DNA from: Rhodobacteraceae bacterium Araon29
GTDB lineage: Bacteria > Pseudomonadota > Alphaproteobacteria > Rhodobacterales > Rhodobacteraceae
Reading direction: 5' to 3'
Length of the DNA stretch: 64,000 bases
Assembly (NCBI GenBank): GCA_039640505.1
Contig: CP046865.1
Span: 1,727,501 to 1,791,500, forward strand
Part shown: one piece after another, positions 18,537 through 25,541 of the stretch
How positions within the stretch are numbered: position 1 is the first letter of the stretch
Layout: every line of letters begins with the position of its first letter
Program-made: the position numbers and the translations under genes
Notes under the pieces: model-generated
Seen by the model: only the letters and a program-made list of their open reading frames with translations
Told to the model about the DNA's origin: nothing
Database searches by the model: none

Positions 18537-19418
18537 ATGCACTGGGATGACGCACGGATATTTTTAGCAGTTGCACGCGAGGGTTCATTCGGCAATGCAG
18601 CCAAACGGCTGGGAGTGCAGCATTCGACTGTATCGCGTCGTATTCGAGAGTTGGAAAAGAACCTCGCCACCCCATTAGTAGCGCGAAGGACATCTGGCTA
18701 CATATTGACCCCAGCAGGCGAAGAATTGAAAAAATCCGCATGCCGTATCGAAAAAGAGCTTTTGTCATTCGAGGGAGAGGTCAGCGGTCAAGATGATGAT
18801 GTAGCTGGCGAGTTGCGGATCACTGCAATCGCAAACATGGCATCAACAGTGCTGATGCCATATTTCGCACGGTTCAGCGCTGCCCATCCCAATATTGAGC
18901 TAAACGTCCAAGTGACCAACAATTCTGTGCGCCTGACAGAACGGGAAGCAGACATCGCCATAAGGCAAACAAACAAGCCCGGGGAAAACCTTATAGGAAC
19001 ACAGCTAACGACCATTGCGTCGGCAGTGTATGGTCAACGCGATTATTGTGCCGACATAACCGCTGGTCAGGCGGTTGAAAAATGGATTGGTGTCGATTGT
19101 TGCGAGTATCACAGAACTTGGACCAAGCAGGCGTGGCCGAGCGAAGATCACGAGTTTTATGTTGACGAAACATCATTGACGCTGGCAGCGATGAAGCAAG
19201 AACTTGGCGTTGGCTTCTTGCCATGTTTCCTAGGCGACAGTGACCCTGATCTTGTCAGGTTTCGCGAGCCGGAAGAGCAACATGAACTTGGGCTGTGGTT
19301 GCTTTATCATAAAGATTTACGCAACACTAAACGCGTGACCTTGTTTCGCAAACATATGCAGAGCGAGATTAAGGCGGCGTCGGCGCTGTTTGAAGGTTTA
19401 GGGCCTACCTCGATATAG
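18537..19418 (+). CDS. LysR-type transcriptional regulator
   Basis: A 293-aa LysR regulator with the N-terminal winged helix-turn-helix (FLAVAREGSFGNAAKRLGV, HSTVSRRIRELE) and a C-terminal effector domain from about 90. ATG 18537 gives an AAGGTG ribosome site 6 bases upstream; ATG 18531 is in frame two codons earlier. It is divergent from the osmC-globin-GFA genes across about 130 bases. By the usual LysR rule it should regulate them and itself. The inducer is unknown. Confidence 0.9.
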   Translation: MHWDDARIFLAVAREGSFGNAAKRLGVQHSTVSRRIRELEKNLATPLVARRTSGYILTPAGEELKKSACRIEKELLSFEGEVSGQDDDVAGELRITAIANMASTVLMPYFARFSAAHPNIELNVQVTNNSVRLTEREADIAIRQTNKPGENLIGTQLTTIASAVYGQRDYCADITAGQAVEKWIGVDCCEYHRTWTKQAWPSEDHEFYVDETSLTLAAMKQELGVGFLPCFLGDSDPDLVRFREPEEQHELGLWLLYHKDLRNTKRVTLFRKHMQSEIKAASALFEGLGPTSI

Positions 19419-19883
19419 GTGGTTGTCCGAACACAAAGGGAGCGTGCTTTTTTTACCCGGGCTTAAACTATTTTATCAGCGAAAAAAGCCTCGTTTGCAC
19501 CTAGCCGCACTTGACCCCAAAATAGCGAGTCTGTCCTAAACTATACGCAATAGCTTCAAAATATCTTTGCCCGAAAGCTGTTTCAGATGCACAAATTCGG
19601 TTTCCCGCCTCGATAAAATTTTGGAACAGATTTTTGGGGAAAGACGCCCCTCATTTTAAGCCGTCCGCTAACCCCTCCAAAACTGCCTCCGCTTACTGTG
19701 TCACAAAAAGAAGCTCGATTAGGGGAGTTACGTCAATGCCGGGCAGGGCTTTAGGAAGACATGGTTAGGACGGAAGTCAATGCGCCCCTATGAGGAAAGG
19801 TTGTTGAGAAAGGGTGTTGGAAGTATGGTTTTAGAAATATACGATAGAGCAATATCTTGTGAGATTATTCGTCGCTAAACGAG
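19419..19883. other. Non-coding stretch left of the mobile element
   Basis: About 465 bases between the LysR stop and the left target-site repeat. No gene, RNA or clear repeat was seen; stop codons are frequent in all frames. It is probably decayed intergenic DNA of the island. Confidence 0.5.
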
Positions 19884-19891
19884 GTCAAAAT

Positions 19892-19964
19892 GTAACCGTC
19901 TGGTCTTCCCCCCTCTGACGCTTGTGTGGATGGCTTGATAATGTCCACCATTGGTAGTGGACAT
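19892..19964 (+). repeat. Left terminal inverted repeat, 73 bp
   Basis: Begins GTAACCGTCTGGTCTTCCCC and ends in a hairpin in which ATGTCCAC pairs with GTGGACAT. Its inverted partner is 22161-22233, with 69 of 73 positions equal by eye. The hairpin stem is kept in both copies although loop bases differ. Confidence 0.9.
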
Positions 19965-20135
19965 TTTGAGGCACTCTATGGCGGGCAAGAAAGGTTAAAA
20001 GTACAGCGTTCTAATGATATTTTCCAACAAATCGCAACAAACAGCTACTCGCAGAGCACGCCGAAACCTGTGATGGGTTTGGTACCTTTATGCCGACGAA
20101 TCCCACGTGCTGGAGCAATATAAAAAGCACAAATT

Positions 20136-20155
20136 ATAAAAAGCATGCTTTTTAT
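20136..20155. repeat. Perfect 20-base palindrome
   Basis: ATAAAAAGCATGCTTTTTAT reads the same on both strands. A partial copy (TATAAAAAGCAC) lies 15 bases upstream, and GCATGCTTTTTATCA recurs near 21166 at the start of the membrane-protein gene. It could be an operator or a bidirectional terminator for the cargo of the element. Confidence 0.5.
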
Positions 20156-20227
20156 CACCGTTCGGTGGTCTCAGAAATTTTTTATCAGCATTGAAGATAT
20201 TGGCCTGCTCTCAATGCGGGCCATACC

Positions 20228-20866
20228 ATGCTGATTGATCACAAGACCTATAAGAAAGCCTTCTCCGAATACCTGAGAAAAGGTACTCCGATCCTTTGGT
20301 CGGTTAAACAGGAGCGGATTACCTCGCGGTACATCTGGCGTACCAGGCGGGACGATAAGGTTTGATCAGAGCACGCAAGACCCGACGGGGAAGTTTTCTC
20401 GTGGGATAACCCACCATCTGGCGGATATCCAGGTGAAGACCATAACTGCCGATGTTGGGCCGAGCCTGTACCCGAAGCTGACCCATTACCTCCGATCAAA
20501 ATCAGGAATAAATATCTTATTGCAGGCCCATTCGGAAAATGGGGGCCTTGGGTTGAAGTATTTGATCTATCGGATTCCGAGATGGGAAGGGGAGATGACG
20601 GATTCACCGTCACGCATGAGATCGATCTTGAATTCAACCGACGGGGAGACGGACCAGAGTCCACCTTAGGCGTTGAAATCGTAGGTCTGGGGCAGTCAGA
20701 GTGGGTTACAGGCCCCGGTTCCACCACCATCACGCAACCATATACCCTTTCTGCGACGGCAGAGTTACGTGCCCCAACACACGATAATTTCACTGGCACA
20801 CTGAAGGCACGCGCAAGGGCACATACTCTAACCCAAAACGAAGATGCTCGAATAACCTTCAGATAA
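20228..20866 (+). pseudogene. Phage MuF/SPP1 gp7-like head-morphogenesis domain, interrupted by TGA
   Basis: The frame from ATG 20228 reads MLIDHKTYKKAFSEYLRKG and on to RTRRDDKV, then meets TGA at 20363-20365, then continues in the same frame with SEHARPDGEVFSWDNPP and PGEDHNCRCWAEP. The H-x-DG-x-F-x-W...PGED-x-x-CRC pattern is the C-terminal signature of Mu F-like / SPP1 gp7 minor head proteins, where the stop position usually holds Arg (one CGA-to-TGA change). About 120 further residues follow, without a family I recognise. Without its N-terminal portal-binding part and with an internal stop it is probably a remnant; readthrough is the alternative. Confidence 0.65.
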
Positions 20867-21179
20867 GGCTTCGAACAACACGGAATATGGTTCCCATCGA
20901 CGTGAGAAAGGCGGAGTTCCCAACGCCTACTGTCGTCACAACGTTGAGAACCGCGATTGTGGCATAAGCTGCCCTCAAGTGGTTCCCCTGCATTATGCGG
21001 GATAGATTTAGGGTAAGGATAAGCCCGATCAAAATCAGAAAAGCTGCTACCGAGTGGAAAGCTCCGCTGGGGAAAATGAGCAGGCACGCCTTCCAGATCA
21101 GAGAAATCCCGACGTTTATCACTGCAAAGACAGCTATCTCAAAATATACACCTTTTATAAATTGCATGCTTTTTATCAT
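20859..21179 (-). CDS. Small membrane protein, about 3 transmembrane segments
   Basis: A 106-aa protein with hydrophobic stretches at about 10-35, 40-58 and 70-92. It starts MIKSMQFIKG; M5 is an alternative start. It ends 8 bases inside the 3' end of the head-domain remnant on the opposite strand. No family is recognised. Membrane organisation and an intact frame suggest it is a live cargo gene of the element, perhaps an immunity-like or uncharacterised membrane protein, but nothing in the sequence proves a role. Confidence 0.5.
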   Translation of the reverse strand: MIKSMQFIKGVYFEIAVFAVINVGISLIWKACLLIFPSGAFHSVAAFLILIGLILTLNLSRIMQGNHLRAAYATIAVLNVVTTVGVGNSAFLTSMGTIFRVVRSLI

Positions 21180-21357
21180 TTATGCTTTTTCTAATTCTTG
21201 GCCGATACGATCCGTCTCAAACAAATGACAAAGGCTGCATTTTAAAGTTGATTCTTGTCAAGATATTTCCAACCCGCTGGTAATTCGTCTAATGTCGATA
21301 TTGCAACCCATCGACAGCGACGGGCTGCTGTTTGGAATAGATTTAACGCGGAAACCA

Positions 21358-21543
21358 CTACCTGAGATAAAATCGCTCGCCTTCCTTGCCCGGCCAGACT
21401 TTTCCGCGAGGCGTATCGTAAACAACGCCATTAGGTTCGTCGATCATCGCCAGCGCGGATTCTTTGGTGTCAGCTATACAATAAACTGATTTCTCACAGG
21501 GACTGTTCGGGTCGGGCAGGATTGTGATTTTCCATACTTGCAT
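21358..21543 (-). CDS. Hypothetical 61-aa protein
   Basis: Starts MQVWKITILPDPNSPCEKS and ends GKEGERFYLR. It has the balanced composition and alternating hydrophobic pattern of a small globular protein (KSVYCIADTKESALAMI), which sets it apart from antisense noise. No ribosome site is obvious. It is cargo of the mobile element. Function unknown. Confidence 0.4.
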   Translation of the reverse strand: MQVWKITILPDPNSPCEKSVYCIADTKESALAMIDEPNGVVYDTPRGKVWPGKEGERFYLR

Positions 21544-21644
21544 TCGTGCAGCATGTTGGCGGCATGGTTAAAATTGGGTGAATGGGCGACCCGCCAATTA
21601 ACCAAAGCGTGATTTTCACATTTGATTTTTCCCGATAATATGCA

Positions 21645-22253
21645 GTGATAGACGCAGTGTTTAAGGTATTTGACAGAAGTTACTCAATAAAAGTTGAAGT
21701 TGAAAAGACCAAACGCAGCGTTGCGTTTTTCATTTTGGAGATGGTCATCATTTTCGCCACCGTCACTGCGCTATTTTTCAATGGCTATAAAATCTGGAAG
21801 GCAAGAGAGGACCGAAGGCTAGCTAGAGTAGATCCCGATTTGGCTCAAGAGGTTCGTAAGCGTGCGGAGGAGGATCGTGAGGCGGAGGGCATCGCACGCA
21901 ATTGGGCGATCCTAACCACACCCGCCCCAGGCAATAGTGGTAAAAAGCAGGCAATCGAATATTTGGTGTCGCGGGGCGAGCCTCTGCAAAACATTGATTT
22001 ATCCTGTGCCCGATGGGGCGGGGAAAAGACCCGAAAAGATAAAGACGGGAAAGATGAGACCTATTGTGACAGGGGCACCTATTTGGTTGGACTGTCTATA
22101 GGCGGTATGGACGCCGATCTGAGTGGTGCCAATCTGACTAGGGCTGAACTGTTTAGGGCGATGTCCACTAACGATGGTGGACACTATCAAGCCATCCACA
22201 GAAGCGTCAGAGGGGGGAAGACCAGACGGTTACGTCAAAATCAGAAAATATAA
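21645..22253 (+). pseudogene. Pentapeptide-repeat-type membrane protein, C-terminus cut by the inverted repeat
   Basis: GTG-started frame of 202 codons. Residues about 27-47 are a transmembrane helix (FFILEMVIIFATVTALFFNG), followed by a charged coiled segment. An A(D/N)LSGANLTRAEL stretch follows that resembles the start of pentapeptide repeats. At codon 173 (22161) the frame enters the right 73-bp repeat, so the last 30 residues, from MSTNDGG on, are transposon-end sequence, not native protein. The rest of the repeat domain is missing. It may still be translated as a membrane protein with an altered tail. Confidence 0.65.
22161..22233 (-). repeat. Right terminal inverted repeat, 73 bp
   Basis: Inverted partner of 19892-19964, with 4 differences. 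It retains the GTCCAC/GTGGAC hairpin at its inner end and is followed directly by the 8-base duplication GTCAAAAT. The next 200 bases up to the DUF418 gene contain no gene that I can see. Confidence 0.9.
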
Positions 22254-22452
22254 AGCAAAGTTGCTTGGGATATTACAGCTATGAGTGCAAGCACCGTGAA
22301 TTGGGGCAAAGTCGTTGGAACGGTTAAGGTGAGATTACTGACATAGAAAATTTGCCTCTTTGCAATTTCATTGCACTACAAACTGGGATGAGAAAAACTG
22401 GGTTGAAATTTCACAATAGCTCCGCAATTGCGGCGTTTAATTTGCGTGCAAA

Positions 22453-23661
22453 TTATGGCGCTTTGCCATAAGTTAGGGTGCGCCACAGCCATTCTGCTGG
22501 CCCATATCGGTAACGTGCAAGCCACCACGGCGATAGCCAAAGCTGAAATGCCCAGATCAGTATCACCACAAGATAAAGCTCGGTTCTGTGCAATGTGCCC
22601 AAAAGTCCAAATCCAATGCCTGTAAAGATAAACAGGCAGATCAGCGATTGCATCAGGTAATTGGTTAAAGCCATGCGCCCAACGGCAGCCAGTCTTTGTC
22701 CTATCCCAAACCGACGCATAGCTAGGATCAACAGACCAATCCACCCGAGTGCCACGCCCAAACGCCCAAGTTGATATGTGGGTTTAAAGTAAGCAAAGCT
22801 TGCCAAAATATCAAAATCAGATGCAATCATCTGATAAATTTCATAGGCATTGACGCTCAGCCCAATACCAAAACCTGCAAGAGCGGTGAAAAGGTAAAAC
22901 CGGTCTGAATGCGCGCCTTGCAGGACCCGATAGCGATAAAGCGCCATGCCGATGCACATGAACACCAGAGCGTCCCAAAATAGAAGCATTGGAATAATTT
23001 CTAGCAACACCGAAGTGTATGCCGCTGCCGACCAAGACACCAGTGCAGAAAAGGATCCTGTGCGCTGTGCGAGTTCGGTCTTTATGACGGCTTGGCTGGG
23101 GGCAAACATGTCGTAAAACTCGGCCCAACCGGCGGCGGCCTCTGCGTTGTGGTCTGCGGCGCTCCGTAAAAACTCAAGGCCAAAATTAAGCGCAGCCGAA
23201 TAGGCGCAAAGACAGGCAAACAGAACCGCACTGAGGATGGTCAACCCTCTTGGGCTTTTGTTGCGCAGAAAATATAAAACAAATCCCGCCAGCGCGTAGG
23301 TGGAAAGAATATCACCAGACCACATCAAGACATAGCCATTTATGAGACCAAAGATAAGCAGCCAAAATGTGCGCTTGAAATGTAATTTTCCCCGGCCCTC
23401 ACCGCGATCCAAGAACAACAAAACCCCTGCGCCAAACAGCATGGAAAAAAGCGCCCGCATAGCGCCTTCGGCGGTCAGTTCTACCGCCCCCCAGATCCAT
23501 ATGTCACTTGGCAGTGAAAACCCTAAAGACGGGTTGAAAGCCATCGCTGAAAGAGCGCCAAAGCTAAGGATATTAACCAATAAAATACCAAGCAAGGCAA
23601 AGCCGCGCACCACATCAAGACTTAAAATACGGTCAGTTTCAGATATGGATTGTTTCATCAT
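22453..23661 (-). CDS. DUF418 multi-spanning membrane protein (YeiB-like)
   Basis: About 402 aa with roughly ten hydrophobic segments. The N-terminus has the RILSLDVVRGFALLGILLVN signature of this acyltransferase-like membrane family, and the C-terminal DUF418 region includes GRMALTNYLMQS and RYRYGPAEWLWR. The start is M4 or M5 of the open frame, where GAGG precedes by 4-7 bases. The role of DUF418 proteins is not established; some are linked to N-acyl transfer. A decayed 3' duplicate lies 5.6 kb to the left on the same strand. Confidence 0.88.
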   Translation of the reverse strand: MMKQSISETDRILSLDVVRGFALLGILLVNILSFGALSAMAFNPSLGFSLPSDIWIWGAVELTAEGAMRALFSMLFGAGVLLFLDRGEGRGKLHFKRTFWLLIFGLINGYVLMWSGDILSTYALAGFVLYFLRNKSPRGLTILSAVLFACLCAYSAALNFGLEFLRSAADHNAEAAAGWAEFYDMFAPSQAVIKTELAQRTGSFSALVSWSAAAYTSVLLEIIPMLLFWDALVFMCIGMALYRYRVLQGAHSDRFYLFTALAGFGIGLSVNAYEIYQMIASDFDILASFAYFKPTYQLGRLGVALGWIGLLILAMRRFGIGQRLAAVGRMALTNYLMQSLICLFIFTGIGFGLLGTLHRTELYLVVILIWAFQLWLSPWWLARYRYGPAEWLWRTLTYGKAP

Positions 23662-23718
23662 GCGCCTCATACTTCTATTTTGTTTTTCATGCTAGCCCTT
23701 GCCAGTTTACACCCGACC

Positions 23719-23919
23719 TTAATCGCTAAAGTCAAATTCTTGTTCCCATCCGGTGAAAACCTTTGGTGTGCTTGAAGGCGCTGCAGCGTTATTACACGGA
23801 AGTTCGGTGTCACATTTGAACTGTTCTAGAAAGGGATCAACGCAGGATGCTTTTGGGTTGGTTTCACTGCAGGCGCAGAGAGATGCAAATAAAATCAAAG
23901 ACAACAAAAGCCGGATCAT
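23719..23919 (-). CDS. Small predicted lipoprotein, 66 aa
   Basis: MIRLLLSLIL plus LFASLCAC gives a classic lipobox ending at Cys17, so the mature protein would be a lipid-anchored peptide of about 50 residues. It has three further cysteines (SCVDP, FKCDTE, LPCNNA) and a Ser/Pro-rich linker. No family is recognised. It stands alone upstream of the DUF418 gene on the same strand. Confidence 0.6.
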   Translation of the reverse strand: MIRLLLSLILFASLCACSETNPKASCVDPFLEQFKCDTELPCNNAAAPSSTPKVFTGWEQEFDFSD

Positions 23920-24036
23920 AATATATTGATAACTTTCTAAACCCTACATTCAGATATATTAAAGGTAAGATTTTGCTAAGGTATCAAGCTCGATGGTTTT
24001 AGGGGCCGGTCTATTGGTTGCCCGGTAAAATATTGA

Positions 24037-25248
24037 CTAAATAACATGGTTGAGTTTTCGTTTGCGCACAGCGCTGCGGATCAAAACAAAGCACATCCCA
24101 ATAAATCCACCTAAGACCACTGATAATGCAAGGATAAGATTTGTCTTCTTCTCCGATGTCACCTCAGCCAAGTTGAGGTTAAATAAAACCCACCGCCTTG
24201 GATCATCCGTGTCGATCATCTGCCGCGCTCCCACAAGCCGAGAGATAGAAACATCATTTTCCAAGGCATAAATGTCTTGCTGAACCTGTGCGTACTCATC
24301 GCTAAGCGCCATCCTGTCTTCGGACGAGCGGGCTTGGATTAAAGCTATTTCCTTTTCAATGGCCTTATAGCCGCGCATATAAAATGGAAGTGATGATGTT
24401 ACGCTGAGTGAAAGCCCACTTTCTTGAGTGCTGAGTAGCCCTTGTGTGTTTTGTAGGTCAGCTTTTGCCATCAATTCCTTAGATGCGGCCGCAGCCACCC
24501 CCAATTCCCTTGCGATGGTGGCTTGTTCAGCTAAAAACAACAGTTTCTGATTGTCTGCGAGCCGTATCCCTTCTTTAATGATATCTTTTTGTAGGTTAGC
24601 ATTTTCAATTTTGATGGTTAGTTTGCTTTGAGCCCCCTGTACGAATTGATCAATATCTTGGGCAAGCGTTGCGTTTACATTGGTCAAAACAAGCTGAAGA
24701 GATGTTTCAAATATTCTTTTTCCGGCGTCTATGTCACCCCAAGTAAACCGCAATTCCGTTTGTATTTCATCTTTTTCTGGCGGCACTATTTCAAACTGCT
24801 TGGCGCGAGAAATAATAAAGCCCTCTCGTTCACTTTCTTCAATTTCAGACAGTTCTTGGATAACAGATCCATCACTGCGTAGGGTTTGAATGACCTCTTC
24901 AAGATCATTGAACTCTGAAATGAAAGCATCGAATACAAATTTATCGTCAATTTTATAGTTGAAATCACCTGATAGAACAGCTCGATCAGTTTCAGACAGA
25001 GACTTTTCAGTTTCAGACAGAGACTTTATAGCTTCGGACAGAAAAGTATAACGGGTAAAAGCAGAGGGCTGAGCTGCCCTTACAAAGGTCGTTCCGGAAT
25101 AACTGTTTGGCAATGCCATTGAATACAGTGTCCCTAAAATTGTGGCGCCGACCGTTGCCGTTATAATTGTCCATTTGCCTTCCCACAGCGTTATAAAAAG
25201 CTCGAACAAGTCGATTTCGTCATCAATGCGTGCGGGTGTTTCAGACAT
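24037..25248 (-). CDS. Wzz-type polysaccharide chain-length determinant protein
   Basis: A 403-aa inner-membrane protein with the Wzz/polysaccharide co-polymerase layout. It has a cytoplasmic start with IDLFELFITLWEGKW, a first transmembrane segment (about 30-52), a long periplasmic coiled-coil region (SLSETEKSLSETDR appears as a short tandem repeat), and a second transmembrane segment near the C-terminus (LILALSVVLGGFIGMCF) followed by RKRK. Such proteins set O-antigen or capsule length. No glycosyltransferase, flippase or polymerase gene is adjacent. Start 25248 overlaps the stop of a 37-codon frame as TAATG. Confidence 0.8.
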   Translation of the reverse strand: MSETPARIDDEIDLFELFITLWEGKWTIITATVGATILGTLYSMALPNSYSGTTFVRAAQPSAFTRYTFLSEAIKSLSETEKSLSETDRAVLSGDFNYKIDDKFVFDAFISEFNDLEEVIQTLRSDGSVIQELSEIEESEREGFIISRAKQFEIVPPEKDEIQTELRFTWGDIDAGKRIFETSLQLVLTNVNATLAQDIDQFVQGAQSKLTIKIENANLQKDIIKEGIRLADNQKLLFLAEQATIARELGVAAAASKELMAKADLQNTQGLLSTQESGLSLSVTSSLPFYMRGYKAIEKEIALIQARSSEDRMALSDEYAQVQQDIYALENDVSISRLVGARQMIDTDDPRRWVLFNLNLAEVTSEKKTNLILALSVVLGGFIGMCFVLIRSAVRKRKLNHVI

Positions 25249-25361
25249 TAAAGACCCCAGACTATAGACGCGAAAAGCGCACAGAGCGATGAAGCACATC
25301 CAATCGCGATGAAAATTACGAAAAATACGGACCCTAGGCTATAATTTTTTCGATCTGCCAT
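25248..25361 (-). CDS. 37-aa single-helix membrane peptide upstream of the Wzz gene
   Basis: Starts MADRKNYSLGS and continues as one hydrophobic helix to IVWGL. The TAA stop shares its last A with the ATG of the Wzz-type gene, a typical arrangement for translational coupling. The charged N-terminus and helix suggest an inner-membrane peptide; a frame extension upstream to 25442 is possible. It may be a real small protein or an upstream leader frame. Confidence 0.4.
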   Translation of the reverse strand: MADRKNYSLGSVFFVIFIAIGCASSLCALFASIVWGL

Positions 25362-25541
25362 CAAATTATGACTTATGTTAAAACCGTGCATTATTGTAAT
25401 CCAAAAAGAATAAAAAGAATAAAAATCGATCTGTCGGAACATACAGGGAGTATTTAGAGTTGTAAACTAACGTAATTTTTTAACTTGGATTTAAATTATA
25501 AAAACATAAACTATCAAAACAGCCACATTGATCTTATTTCT

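Larger units (their letters stand above)
19884..22241. mobile_element. Transposase-less element with 73-bp inverted ends (IS66-like termini)
   Basis: The unit 19892-22233 (2342 bases) starts with GTAACCGTCTGG and ends with its complement. The outer 73 bases are inverted copies with 4 mismatches. An 8-base direct repeat, GTCAAAAT, abuts both ends (19884-19891 and 22234-22241), as expected of a target-site duplication. GTAA termini and 8-base duplications are the hallmarks of the IS66 family. No IS66 transposase or accessory gene is recognisable inside. Instead there are a MuF-like head-protein remnant, a small membrane protein, a short hypothetical gene and a truncated pentapeptide-type gene. 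It would need a transposase in trans. Confidence 0.75.

Noticed and set aside
19926-20123. Open frame starting within the left inverted repeat
   Set aside because: Its first part is the repeat itself and the remainder shows no family or ribosome site.
20248-21087. 840-base open frame on the minus strand inside the mobile element
   Set aside because: It is antisense to the recognisable MuF-like domain. Its Ser/Pro/Arg-rich translation has no domain-like pattern.
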